Shown here piece by piece: positions 24,002 through 36,381 of a stretch of DNA of 64,000 nt (positions within the stretch are counted from its first letter, which is position 1; the number at the start of each line of letters is the position of its first letter). Below the pieces are notes generated by a model. It did no database searches. It was not told the DNA's origin and saw only the letters and a list, made by a program, of their open reading frames with translations. This stretch comes from Ptiloglossa arizonensis (taxonomy: Eukaryota > Arthropoda > Insecta > Hymenoptera > Colletidae). Made by a program: the position numbers and the translations under genes. The stretch covers positions 5,022,001 to 5,086,000 of the forward strand of contig NC_135059.1 of the NCBI RefSeq assembly GCF_051014685.1, given 5' to 3'.

Positions 24002-25763
24002 TAACTTCCAATTTCTTTCGTCGTATTGTTTGTAATTTTTATCGAAACCCAAACGAAATCGAAGGTGTTGCAATTTGTATGGAAAAAAAGATTAAATTTC
24101 CAAATAGCTCCAATCGAATAACCTTGCTCTATTACTTGTAAATTTGACGACATCGATTTCGAATCAACCGCTATGCAGATGTACGCCAAATTGATGATTT
24201 TCCGATGAAAAAATCTTCCCGGGAGGAAAAAAAAAACAACAGGGAGAAAATTTGTCCGAGCGAGCAAGCAAAAATTGGATTTCGCTCGAAACATATTCGG
24301 TTCGATGGTTTTTTTTTTCTCTCTTTCCAATCGAGGATATATCCATTAGATCTGACAATCGACTAAGGCTTCGTTTTATAACTTGCTCGTCATTACTCGC
24401 TCAAACGCGTTTATCGTTTTTCAACCGTCACATCGAATAGAATTTTACGATTATTTCTGCGTACACGTTGGAATAATTCCGATGCAATCGACGCGTTGCA
24501 ATTTTCTTCAGAATTTTACTCGCGAAAATGTCCATCGCATTGGGACATGTTTTCGAATCGACCTTAAACGAAAGAAACCTTTCAACTATGTTTACTCTTC
24601 TTTTCGACCTTCTTCGTTAATTAACTTCCCTCTCATTTTCTTGTTCCAATTAAAACTAGCACGGCATGGGGACGTGCAACGTTGAAATAATTGACCATTA
24701 TAAAAATAACGAAATAATTTACTTCAAAGCTCTCGGTCTTTGTAAAAAAAAAAAAAACAAGACGAAAAGAAAGAACCAGTGCAACTGTTTCGCGTCATTA
24801 CTCTTTTCATTGTATATTAACAGTCACCTCGCGGAACAGTATTTCCATCTCGAAATCCGTCGTGAAATCTGTTTTACAGACATTTAATTATCAAAACAAG
24901 TGGAAAGTTTTGTCCCGGTCGTACCTTTTCGGTGGACAGCTTTGTTATTGTATTTTTTCTATATCGCGGTCTTTTTTATTTCGCAGTTGTACAAAGGACG
25001 TTTCTTGGGGCGCAAACGAGAACTCACGAACGCTTGGTTGCAGTGCTTGAAAAAGTATCGAGCGAAGGAAAATTTGTTCCTTTATCATGTTTCAGCCGTT
25101 GCTCGCATTATCGCGAGTAACTCGAACTCTACGGCAATTTGGCGCTTCCGTACTGTCAGCGACAAAAGAAGGAAAAAGTATAATAGAATTTTACAATAAT
25201 TGAACAACTCCGGAATCTGCTTGTAATTTTAACTTTCCAAAGCTGAGAACTTGCACCGTTAGAAGTTCACAGCGGCGACGGTAAATTGTTAAAATGTTGC
25301 GTCGAGTACTTAAAAATTTTCTTAAACTCGCGACAAAAAAGAAGAGGCGAACTTTTGATCAAATTTGTATTGTAAGTTGGTCGGGTGGAAAAGTTTTTTC
25401 ACTCGGAGGTCCACTGACGTGAACGTGGCTTCGAAATTCAAAGTCGGTTCGGTCGATCGATATTTATCTCGAACTCTTTCGATACCTCGTTATTTTGAAT
25501 TTCGTCGGATCGATTCGAGCGTTCAGCTTTTCCGTCTACCGTAAACTCATTGAAAAATTTCTTTCCGTTCGCTGTTCATCCTTCAACGAAAGACGTTTCT
25601 TCTGGGAACAAAACACCGAAACAATCATCGTGGGTAAAGTTTCGGGGGATGTTGCACGCGTTGGTTATTCAGACTTTGCGAAAGCGATTAATGTTATTGA
25701 TCGCTAAATTACACAACTTTGGCCTATTATCGAGTGCTGTAACTTTTCTGCGATCTTACTTCT
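24002..25763. other. non-coding stretch
   Basis: AT-rich, with A- and T-runs at 24230, 24305 and 24745. The openings are short and lack motifs. I see nothing else here. Confidence 0.55.
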
Positions 25764-25968
25764 TTCAATGGACTCGAAAGATTGAGCTCAATAGTGTGAA
25801 ACACAACCTTGGCTTCTCACAGAGTACCTTTTCCAATGCATTGAAAAGGTTGAGCTCAATAGTATCAAATTCAACTTTGATCTCTCGTAGAGTGGTGCAA
25901 CTTTTCTCAATAAACTCAAAAGGATGTGCTCAATGGTGTCAAACCTTTTCCACTCTCGTTTTCTAGAA
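25764..25968. repeat. degenerate ~70-bp tandem repeat, three units
   Basis: Three successive units contain (A/G)A(T/A)(G/T)TGAGCTCAAT or GTGCTCAATGGTGT followed by TCAAA and AACTTT or CCTTTTCC. The units are clearly diverged, so the array is old. The 138-codon plus-strand opening through it (25550-25966) is probably a by-product of the repeat. Confidence 0.65.
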
Positions 25969-26116
25969 TTTTAACCATTTAAAAATATTAAACCGATCAA
26001 CTTGCACGATTTACGTCCAAATACTTGTAAATACAGTTATTTCATTTCTCCTCTGAAAATACCAAAGTTTTCATAATACGTGTTGTGTCGAAACAGATGA
26101 ATTTAGAATTTTAAAA

Positions 26117-26139
26117 TACCACCTATCGATTAGGTGGTA
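26117..26139. repeat. perfect hairpin, 9-bp arms
   Basis: TACCACCTA and TAGGTGGTA flank a 5-nt loop TCGAT. The neighbouring bases are AT-rich but the arms are not, so this is better than background. Confidence 0.65.
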
Positions 26140-27171
26140 GCGCAACCATATTCGCCGAACCTCGTCCCTGTAATTTGCTTCTATAGAACGCAATGTTTTC
26201 CGTACCTGCGTATATTGTTTCTCGTCCTTTTGTCCCTTTAACGCAGCAGAATCGTTCGATGGAGATACAATGGAGAAGTACGTTCACATAATCGTCCATA
26301 AACGCGTGGTACGTCATCGTTTGTATTATTATTATTTTTTTTTTCTTACCTTATTTATCAAAGGGACTGTCGAATCTCTTCGAGTAGTCGTCGAAGCGAC
26401 GCGAAAGGAAAGAAAGTCGAATCTTAGTCTCAAAGCTTGAAATCTCATCTTGGGACGGTCGCGAACGTCAAACAGTTCCTCGTCTCTAGTGCTTTACAGC
26501 TTTTCCCGACCAGTCGAGTTTATCTGCTCTGCTTGTGACACGTCGGTGAAGAGCTCGTACGACTAACTTGCTCCTCGAACGTCCCACCTTTCACGGAAAT
26601 TGTGTGCGCCGCAATGGAAAATGTATACGCAGGTACACGCGACGCTAGAATTCTTTTCGAGATTAAATTCTAGCAAGGCCAACGCTTCTTTTAAATATTT
26701 ATCACTGGTTTATTGCACGGGGTACAGAGTTTCCCCCGTACCCGATGGCAAGCGGCGGTTTCATAAATTCGATAGTTTTCGTGGTAGGATCAGACGAACG
26801 ACCGAAAACACCGATGTCGCAACCGACATTTATACGCGCAACGTGTTCTTCTTAAGCGATTAATCGAGTCGATTAAGATAAACGATGGTTCTTAATTACA
26901 GTAACCGTTTCGAAGGTTTTATTCTTTGCGACGGGAAACGAAAAGCCAAAAATAACGTTCAATTTTTCTTGTAGCAGCAAGCAAGATATTGGAAAAAAGA
27001 CACGTGACCAAATATTATACATAATATTCCAAGTTCTCTGTAAAGTGTACTCACCCTGTGTAAACTAGAAATTGAATTGTAGTTCTTAGTAAAAATCTAT
27101 CGAAATCTATTAGTATTCTTATTAATAAAAAAAAGTAGCGGTATTTGAGTAATTTTATTTCTGTCAAACCA
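26140..27171. other. non-coding stretch
   Basis: AT-rich with a T-run at 26335-26345. No domain, splice pair or repeat was recognised. Confidence 0.55.
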
Positions 27172-27310
27172 TATTTAAAAATTCGAAAATCCAATCGCGA
27201 TAGAAGAAAATCTCACACGCGAAAATTTGATTTCTGATGTGCATGCGTTGCAACGAATGCAACTGCAACCAATCGGACACTTGTACAAGTTAAACGATCT
27301 TCGTATTCGA
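27172..27310 (+). pseudogene. Family D coding-type repeat, copy 1 (frameshifted)
   Basis: It aligns at roughly four bases in five with the reverse complement of 29715-29866. In the shared sense frame it reads NPIAIEENLTRENLISDVHA and LQRMQLQPIGHLYKL. A one-base shift just upstream disrupts the frame relative to the other copy. Conservation of the peptide in both copies points to a transposon-encoded protein fragment. I do not recognise the family, and the opposite-frame peptide is also conserved simply because the DNA is. Confidence 0.5.
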
Positions 27311-27757
27311 CACGATTTTCCACGTTGAAAATATTCAACCGACCTGTTACTTCGTCCTCGACTTCGAGAACTCTTCGTCCCTCGTTTAATATCTTTATCG
27401 ATAATTATTTTCAGTGTTCCGTATCCTCGCGTGAGAAGTTCTGTAAAATTCGAAGATTCGTCGATCGAGCGATGCTGTTCGTCGAGACGGTTTCGCAATG
27501 ATCGGGCACCGATGTAATTCAAGGTAAATACGTATCCGGGAGTGAACGACGGTTAGAGAAGATTCAAAGCCGCACGAAACGCGTAATCGCGAGGGGATCG
27601 CCTCTCCGGAATTATTCGCGGGAGTCGTTGCGCTTTCCTCGGGGTAAAGGAGAAACTTTCTCGCGCGTTGCAATAATGCAGTCGACGGGGGCTAATTCTC
27701 ATCGCCCGAGGAAGGAACGAGCGAGACGAAGACAGAGCTTTGGAATTTTAATTACAC

Positions 27758-27787
27758 GGGTCGGGGGGGGGGGTGTGGTGATGGGGG
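27758..27787 (+). repeat. G-run cluster, potential G-quadruplex
   Basis: GGG, then an 11-G run, then GGGGG within 30 nt. The long run can supply two tracts, so an intramolecular quadruplex is sterically possible. Confidence 0.6.
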
Positions 27788-28792
27788 ACGCTCGAAGAAA
27801 GACTCGAAAGAGGAAGAGAGGCTTTTTTCATTAAGATTACACTCAACCGAGTGCACGCTATCTATCCCCCCACTGCCACACCCCCTCTCTCACTCTCTCT
27901 TTCTCTCTCTAAACAAAATGTTCGTTTTCCTGTTATGTCGAGTCGAGAGGAGTACGAAGGGTGAGAACGAAACAAAGTACACGAGGCGAGAAAAACGGCA
28001 GGCGGTAGGAAGAAGAAAGCAACGAAGAATGCACGCGTATAAAACAGAGGGGCGAGAGTAGCCCAGGTATTTCAAAGATGAGAGACCACTTTGCGCTTAG
28101 AAGGAACTCCTTTACTTTCACAGCTTACTAAATGCACGAGGTATGCTCGAAGGAGGAACCAGGCTTCCGTGGCAAAGAGTGGAAAAGAGAGAAAAGAGAA
28201 AAAGGAAAGGGAGAACGAGGGAAAGAATGAATGGAAAAAGGAAGGTACGAAAGGAGAGAGAGAAAAAAAAAGAAGAAGAAGAAGAAGAAAGGGTAGAAAA
28301 GTGGTAGAAGTGGGTCTCCACTGTCTGAAACCAGCGACGATTCCACGCTTTCACCGTCGAGAAGATTTATACGCCCGCGCCGTGTGGCCTGTCTGACCGC
28401 GAGACTGCGTAATTAAATTAACGATACGTCGTGTCATTCGATAATTAACGGTCCGCAACGGCGCGTCGATGCATCGCCAATCGTCGAAAGAATCGAAGAG
28501 GATACGAAGTTGCGATTGTTTACTGAGAGTCGTTGGGAATTTCGGTTTCGTTCGCGGGGTAATGATCACGAAACGGACGATGATTTTCTCACATCTATCG
28601 CGAATAATTCATCGGCTGCTAAACTAAGGGTTAAGAGGAAACTAAGACGTCGACGCAACGATATTATGGGGTAATTGTTACGCGTGATTATTGAAGCGGG
28701 ACGAATGCAGTTTAAATGCACTGTTGAATCTCCAATACCATCCAGAGATCATACAACAAAAATCATCTCCGGTAGCCGTAAGTGTGTACGTG

Positions 28793-28811
28793 TATATATA
28801 TATATATATAG
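28793..28811. repeat. (TA)n microsatellite
   Basis: A short TA run, a length-variable type of site. Confidence 0.9.
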
Positions 28812-29663
28812 AAATATATTAATGTATGTATCTTTTAGAAGATTCTATTCTACGGATACGTGATGTTCAATAAACAAACTAAGAGTTTATTCGTTACCGT
28901 AACGAACAACGATTCGCGGTTAGTCTGAAAGAACACAATCTCGTTAAGAACACACGCGAAAGGTATACCTTTCGAAATATTTAGAAAGTTTCGTTCATTG
29001 ATCAAATAGAAATACCCAGCTGTTATTTAATCGCATGTATGACCAAAAATTCCAATATACACGTCGAATCGCCGAACGAAAGTTCACCGAATTTTGTCGC
29101 ACAATTTCGGAGAGTCGCTTTCGAAACACGACGAATGATTCACTGGTACTTTTGTATCGGAACAAGGAAACCGCGCGAAGACCGATATTACGTGTAGAAT
29201 TTTTGTTCGTCCACGCACAGGGAAATACATTTTCCCGATTTTTTTACCGGTAACGAAAGGCATTTTCATCGGTGTATTGGATGCAATTGACCGGTTTCGA
29301 ACCTTTTCAATGTACGCTGAAAGAATTTGAAAACTGTACCGAATTGGCTCGCCCCTCCAAAAGCAATTCAACCGGCAGGATGTCAAACCGGGCGAAATGC
29401 CTTTCGAAAATCCTCCTAAACAAAGGAACGAACGTCCACGTTATTGCTCTACAATCATTCTGAACCGTAAACGAATTCGTTCCGTAACTCTGTTCCGGTG
29501 CAATCCTTCCCGTGCTACGTGACTTTCGATTATTATCCGCGAAATAGAATTATACTCAACGAAATCGATGAAAATGTTGAACACGGAGACAATCGATGAA
29601 CCATCCGCGTCTTCTTCTTGAGTGGAATAAGTGTGGTAAAAGTTACTTCTTATTGTTTTAATT

Positions 29664-29999
29664 CTAACGTGGGCACGTGTTAACGATTCGAGTCACATTT
29701 ATCGATAATCTTAACATTTGAACTGTTTGATTGTATAACTTGTGTAAGTGTCCGATTGGTTGCAGTGGCATTCGTTGCAACGATTGCACGTCGAAAACCA
29801 AACTTTTGTGTTTGAGATTTTCTTCTATTGCCATTGGATTATTCAAATTTTCAAATATGGTATTGACAGAGATAAAATTATTCAAATACAAATTGTTCAA
29901 CAACGAAATAACTAAGTTACGACGTAACTCGTTTCTAATCCGTGTTACTATATCGGATATTGTTCGTGATTTAGCATTGTAATATAATACATCGTACAT
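29664..29999 (-). pseudogene. Family D coding-type repeat, copy 2 (111-codon open frame)
   Basis: The minus-strand frame is open for 111 codons. It includes SDIVTRIRNELRRNLVISLL, then NPMAIEENLKHKSLVFDVQS and LQRMPLQPIGHLHKLYNQ. The second half matches copy 1 at 27172-27310, with differences that look mostly conservative. It is an inverted partner 2.4 kb away. It is probably a remnant of a mobile-element protein; no catalytic motif is present, so I do not name it. Whether it is still a real reading frame or a lucky remnant cannot be decided here. Confidence 0.45.
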
Positions 30000-32642
30000 G
30001 GTGTTTCTATGTGATCTAACGTGTGACGTCTAATGTAATTTGATCTGTACAGAGAATTATTCTGCTCTACGTGAACTCTAATCTTTTAGGTAGATACGTA
30101 GGTAGGTAACCTTTTAATTAGATCGACATTTATCGTTGCAAAAATAGAGATAATATACTTTACATTCAGAATACATTGGTAAATACATCGCTCTATAACG
30201 AGCATTATTATTCCAAATAATACAAATTGTACTGTTCAAACTAAGTAATGTTCCTGTTATTTGTTTCTGAAAACCAATTAGTTTTTTTTTTAACGCACAG
30301 TTCACGATGTCTAAAGGTGATCTGTCTAGAGTCTAATTATATTTTGTATAAACTTTAATTATGTAAACGTTTGCATTATGCTCCAACGGTAGAAACGATA
30401 GTTGATGATTCAGTTGATTGTTTTGCAGATGCGTGTTTTGCTACTGACGAAATTCTCAAAAGAGAGAAAACGCGCTAACCTTTCTCTTCTTTGCAACGAT
30501 CGATTAGGAACCATGATCACGATCGTCCCACGCGTAGTCTTCGATCGTCCAGGAATCTTAGTGTCCTTATTTCTCGAACAATGCTCGAATTGTTAGAAAC
30601 GAACGCTCCTGGGTCCTCGTTTGCTCAGCTTCGCAATTCGAGGAACGAACAGTCGATCGTAAATTATCGACCTTCGAATCCTTGACTGGGATTAGCCTTC
30701 GCTGGACGTGCTTTCACAGGTTCGACGATTCCTCGACGATTCGTACGTCAGCAACCCCTAAGACGAATTTCTAGCGAGCGATGCACGACTGCAACCACGG
30801 TGAAAAAAAATGAAACAACGAATACGATTCAGGCGTGTGTAAAATTGAAGAATTATCGTTCGGAGTAGGAATTACGATCGAAAATTTTTTCAAATTTATA
30901 CCACGCCCTTCGTCGTTTATTCAATGCAGAGTCAAATTAACGTTCCCTCTTGAAAAATTCAAAAGTCTTCCCTTTTCGAGAGGCTCGTATTTTATTGCCG
31001 GATCGTAAAAATGTAAGCGAACCATTTCCCTGGCGGATATTTTTTACGCGATATTATCGTGCAACGATACAAGTCGCATGATGAAAAAACCTACCACGAA
31101 TGCGAAAAACATGGAGCACGCGTTACCCGAATTTTCTTTGAAAAGTGAAATTGGAACGGACAAACAATAGAGATTTTCCGCCGAAGTGGCGCGAGAATGT
31201 TCTTTGGGGTTTATAGGATTTAAAAAAATGTACCTTCGTAGTTTCAAACGAGTGGCTTTTATTAAAAACGAATTAACCCGGAGCAGAGGACGATTCGGTG
31301 GATAAAATTGTCGATTGCCCAAAAGGTTTGCATCTTTGATGGCAACCACTCGATTTAACGAAGCATATACCTGGTTAAAGAGGTTCCCTCGTACCTCGAG
31401 AGGGAAATACGAGGGAAATATGAAAATATTTGTCCTCATTAATATATAGAAGCTGTTAATAATGGGCCGACGCTGTTCAGAAAATGTCGGGGTAATCGGT
31501 AACGGTGTTTGCGTCTCCTCGTTGTTCCAATAATTGAAGACGAAAGTTGCAAACAGATTGTTATCCTCTACGTTGGGTAGCATTTAATCTAGAACGATTG
31601 AGAACACTCCAGGACTTTTTCTAGAATCTAGATCATCCAGATTGCATTGCATCTAGGTTGCATCGAGTAACAAATATTTTATTTTCAATAAAAATACCAA
31701 TAAAAGACAATTAATCGTTTCTATACGAAATACGAGGTAATCTTTTCAAAGAATACGAAATAGTTTCCAAACTGCGCAACTTTGAAACAATTCCTTCGAA
31801 TACTGTTGTAAATAGAGTGCAAAGCGAAAATAATTGGTTTCGTTTCAAGGAAAAGGTGCAATTGCGCGTCACAGCTGCATCGATCGTGCTTACGAAAAAT
31901 TGAACGACGCAAGAAGAAGATTTTCTCATACCGTTGAACCGTTTCGTTCCACTTGCAACGAAACGGAAGACACGACCGTCCCAATTGCGCGGCGTACTCC
32001 ACATAAATCAATTATTTTTCACGATACTCCCGCATTTTCCTTCGATGCAAACATTTCCGCACTCCGTTGCGGTATTTCCGTCTATCGAGGTATCTCTTTC
32101 GAGTCTGACGATAAACGATAATAATTCACCGTGCTCGAGATTGCGTCGAGGAGGAGGCCGTTAAAAGAACACCGACTAGAACTTAAATATACTTTCGTAA
32201 TGACATTTGCCTTCTGTATAATTTGTTACGCGCGTTTAAAAAAAAAAACAAAGAACACGAACATCAATTGTCCGATCCACGGTTTACACTGAAAGCTTAC
32301 CAATCTGTGTGCACCTGTATACGTATTCAAACTATTCCAAGTAATACAGAATCGAGGGTGGAATATTTATAACCGTACAGCAGAGACCAAATGCATTATT
32401 ATTTCTAAAAAGTGCACGCAACGCTTTACAAAGTACAACAAGAATGTATACGTAAGTATATGAGAAGTCGACGAATAGGATTACGATACTCGTTCAAAAC
32501 CCTTTTTGTTTCATCCGTTCGAAATACATTGTCAATCGTATATTCCGACTTGGCGATATCCATCTCTACGTTCGTTTCGTGTCACCGTGCAACAGGGTCC
32601 GTGCACGAACCTAATACGTAAAACAACGCGAACAGGCCGTCT
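30000..32642. other. non-coding stretch
   Basis: Mostly AT-rich. A 179-codon minus-strand opening (31044-31583) was inspected: it has a hydrophobic C-terminal patch but no domain, and its upstream part lacks a splice site or start context that would favour a gene. Confidence 0.5.
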
Positions 32643-32715
32643 GTTAGGGGGATTGGGGGTTTGGGGGCATCGATAACCGTGATCCGTCGTGTGCCAGGGA
32701 CCTATCGATAACCGT
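32643..32715 (+). promoter_or_regulatory. candidate regulatory patch: G-runs and paired ATCGATAACCGT
   Basis: Three G5 runs spaced by 3 nt (32647-32667) are followed by two exact copies of ATCGATAACCGT at 32669-32680 and 32704-32715, 35 bp apart. The second sits in TATCGATA, the core bound by insect DREF. A GC-rich block follows to about 33200. It might be a promoter or enhancer, but no TATA or initiator can be assigned. Confidence 0.3.
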
Positions 32716-32949
32716 CCCTTACCCTCCTCCAGACGTTCAACTCGTGACGAGGATTCGATTGGCCGCGGTGTTCCGCGAGCTGCCGGCAAACGAGAAAAAG
32801 AAGAGGAGAGTTCGTAAACGCGATGTATTTCCGGCCGGCTGATTATCCACCCGAACCGTGGAGAGGGCCGTAGTGGGAGCACCTGGTTTTTCGGAACGGA
32901 ACGAAAATTAATCGTATTTACGGCTGCCTGCCGGCTGGCATCCACTTAT

Positions 32950-33013
32950 CCTCCCGCCTCCTCCGCCTCCTCCGCCTCCGCCGCCTCCGCCGCCTCCGCC
33001 GCCGCCGCTGGCG
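32950..33013. repeat. imperfect (CCTCCGCCG)n tract
   Basis: CCTCCGCC/CCGCCG triplet repeats end in GCTGGCGCCATG. An ATG at 33015 opens only about 16 codons, so no gene start is supported. Confidence 0.85.
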
Positions 33014-33196
33014 CCATGAATAATGCACACCCGGAATTCGCGGTTGTTCAATTTATGCGGTAGAAACGCAGCGACAGTGGAAAGGTGGGGGAATCAGCTC
33101 GAGTCTTACACGCCGGGGAATCAATCTCGTTGACCCGATAAGGCTTCTCTTTTTCACGGCGATCCATCATGACACCGGTGTTTGGCCTGTCCGACC

Positions 33197-33220
33197 GGTC
33201 AACAAATCACGAGTCACTTT
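33197..33220 (+). repeat. dispersed 24-bp motif, copy 1
   Basis: It contains CAACAAATCACGAGTCAC and matches 39443-39466 at 23 of 24 bases in the same orientation, with unrelated flanks. Confidence 0.6.
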
Positions 33221-33311
33221 TGGCCCCGGTTACGCAGAGGTCGTTCGAGCTCAACGTGTCCGTATTCGTTTCTTCGTTCTTCGTTCGTTCCTGGAACGCA
33301 TTAGCGAGAAA

Positions 33312-33813
33312 CGGAACGCTGGAACCAAAACGCTAGAATCAGAACACTAGAACCAGAACGCTGGAATCAGAACGCGAGAACCAGAACGCTAGAACCAGAA
33401 CGCTAGAACCAGAACGCGAGAACCAGAACGCTGGAACCGGAACGCTAGAACCAGAACGCTAGAACCATAACGCTAGAACCAGAACGCTAGAATCAGAACG
33501 CTAGAATCAGAACGCTAGAACCAGAACGTGAAAACCAGAACGCTAGAACCAGAATGCTAGTACCGGAACGCTAGTACCAGAACACTAGAACCAGAACGCT
33601 AGAACCGGAACGCTAGAACCAGAACGCTAGAACCAGAACGTGAGAAACAGAACGCTAGAACAAGAACGCTAGAACCGGAACGCTAGAACCAGAACGCTAG
33701 AACAAGAACGCTAGAACCGGAACGCTAGAACCAGAACGCGAGAACTAGAACGCGAGAACCAGAACGCTAGAAACAGAACGCTAGAACCGGAACGCGAGAA
33801 CCAGAACGCTAGA
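33312..33813. repeat. 14-bp minisatellite with 42-bp higher-order unit
   Basis: About 36 units of AACGCTAGAACCAG with point variants (CTGG, CGAG, GTGAG, CCGG, CAAG). Near 33657-33740 the variants AACAAG, AACCGG and AACCAG recur in fixed order, giving a 42-bp higher-order repeat present twice. The period is not a multiple of three and the frames across it are artefacts. Confidence 0.97.
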
Positions 33814-36381
33814 GCACGAGTGGAGAGTACCGAGTGGACAAATCGCGAACGAGGAACTATTGTACGTTCCCGAATGATCGCGTCAAATGATAAGTATCGA
33901 TCCGTATTCGACCGCTTCGCGTTTCTTTCGAAGAACACTGAATCCATCGATCGATGAATAGGGAGTAGAGCGAAAAAGTTCGAGCAGGAAGGGTGGTAGA
34001 AGGGAATTTTCGATGCGATCTTGCGACTCGTCCACCGAGCCGGGAATTTTTTCGGGTCACGTTTCCGTATTTCTTTGTTTACACTTTCGTTCGAGAGAAT
34101 GTTTCGCCACCGTAACGAAACCTAATTCCAGTTTACGAAGAAAACGTGGAAGGGACGCAACAGCGCGAAGGGTCGAAGGATTATCGTTTCGCAACGTCAC
34201 TCCGGATTTATAATGTAAAACTTGGAAGTAGAACGGCTGACAAAATGCTGCTGCTGTGCGGAAGAGGAAGATCGAGATCGAGTGTTACAGGAAATGGGAA
34301 TTTTTGCACGGAGCGTAGAATTGCGAGGAACGTATCTTGACGGAGATATAGTTTGAATGGAAAACAGACACGCGAGGAAAGTGAGCTCGAAATTTAACGG
34401 AGAGATTTAAGTAGAACGCGACACTTATAGCGTTACACGTACCGGTATTGTGTGTATAGGTGTTTACAGGATAAATAAAGTTCCCTTTCTTTCAATTTTT
34501 ATTTTCATAGAGGAGCACGCAATTACGATTAATAGTCGAAACTAAGATATATACAAAATGTATTGTAGAGAGAGATAACGATCAGTCTTGGAAACGATTG
34601 CGAGACGCATCGAGTCAGACGTTTTCTGCAACGAAATAAAAATTATTCGACATTTTCCACATTCCTTTTATCCGTAATACCATATTATTCTTAACTCAAA
34701 AGTGGTTCTTTTACCTGCACTGAATTGTACGTAATTCAGCTTACTATAAATAGGAGTCTGAGAAACGAGAACCTTGTAAAGCGGGTAGAAAATACAAAGA
34801 ATCCATTTTTGCCCCATGTTCGGTCATCCAGGACATTAAAAGACTAATGCGATCAAATTTACGAGAAGAATAGAAAAAACAAGCCGTGAACCACATTGTA
34901 GTAATCAAACGAGAAAACCACTAAACATCGAGAAGATACGAGTTTTATGTGAACAACGAGCGATGAAAGTTGAGATCATCTCTTTGGTGTGACCTACCTT
35001 TGAAATTCGATCCACATTTAAGAACGTGGCATCGAGTCACAAAAATGTGGTTCGGTATTTTCTCTCAAAGTACTATCAAGAAACTCAAGTACTTTGTTAC
35101 CAAGAATTTTGCGTAAAGTAAACGTTTAACGATGTTTCAGTCGACGTAAGTTCTCCAATCAACTTTAATTTCTAACAATTAAATTTTATCGCCGAAAATT
35201 TGTTAAACTGCACGATTCAATCGACATAACCGTGTTTAGTTAATCTACTCGATTATTGATTCATAGTTTAATTAACATGACCACGAAACGTAAAGTCCTC
35301 AACAATAATAAGTCCATCGTATATTTAGCCACGGAACGTTTAACAAATTGACTACCGCATTCTCCATTCGGTTACTGTGTGGTTTCGATCGCCACCAATT
35401 TGGCAATAAATGATAGATTATTAATCGTAGTAATTATTCTGTGGTTAATAAGCATCATTCTTGCAATCTGTGCCGAAAACCACAAAAGTATTCATTACTT
35501 TCTAACGAATAGATAATTAATGTGGACATTTATACGCAGGTGAATTTAGTTTCCCCAACAAAAGCGAAAATTAGATTTTCGAGTATATTATAGAATTGCA
35601 CAATGTTCAGGTCAAGGAATTGTTCGAAATTTCTTGGAATCGCGAAGTCATTTTATTTAGAAAGATTACTAACGGAAGAAGTGAATGTTATTGCGAACGA
35701 AGGAAATACTCTTGACGATATCTTGGAAGATACTCGATCCAAAGATGTTCCTAGTAGAATCAAGAAAAAGCTCGGAAACCTTGATTGCAAAAACCATCGC
35801 AAGAATACGTGCCCAAAACTGTAAAAAGAAACCTACATGTAAGACAATTTCATAGAAAGGACAAGTCAAGAAAAACGTAAAAGAAAATGTACAAAACAAA
35901 TGTAAACGACAATATCTCAAGTGTAAAGTTGTCTTACACATGGAATGCATTACCGATCGAATAAAGTAATCTACTCTATAACATGTATGTTTTATTCTGT
36001 TCAAATAAAATTGTCTAACTTAAAAAAGTGCATTATCCTTGCCTCTGCTTCAACTGTGATCCTCAAATCTGACTTCTTTTTAAAAAGTTCATTATTTCAA
36101 ACAATATTAATCACTTCGTTAGAAGATACTTACAAACCAGGTACTTGAGTTCGAAACAGCGAGAAAAAAATATGCAATTTGTAAATTTAGTCCTAAACAA
36201 GTTCCATTGTCAGTCTGCCTTGAGTTAGTTCATTGAAAAAACGCGTTTCGTCTGTCAGTTGCAAGTTCTATAATAATAGACAAATCAGTCAAGGCTGTTC
36301 AAATTTTTTGTTTCTTTTCTCCCTCTTTCTTGCGAGTCTCTGCATTCATAGTGCACGAGCAAGCAAGATACACAATCTATA
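33814..36381. other. non-coding stretch, AT-rich to the right
   Basis: Base composition shifts to AT-rich from about 34,400. The 73-codon frame at 35603-35824 (plus) is lysine-rich with three cysteines but has no motif I know. The 36230-36381 part directly precedes the ORF1 relic and may be its 5' untranslated region. Confidence 0.5.

Larger units (their letters stand above)
27311..29663. other. non-coding stretch with purine-rich and G-rich tracts
   Basis: It contains an 11-G run with flanking G-runs (27758-27787), a CT tract near 27890, a GAA-rich polypurine run at 28260-28300 and a (TA)n run at 28793-28811. No gene was recognised. Confidence 0.55.

Noticed and set aside
31044..31583. 179-codon minus-strand open frame with a hydrophobic tail
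   Set aside because: No family motif, no splice support, and the hydrophobic patch alone is weak evidence.
33312..33813. CRISPR-like array
   Set aside because: Units are contiguous 14-mers without spacers; it is a minisatellite in eukaryotic DNA.
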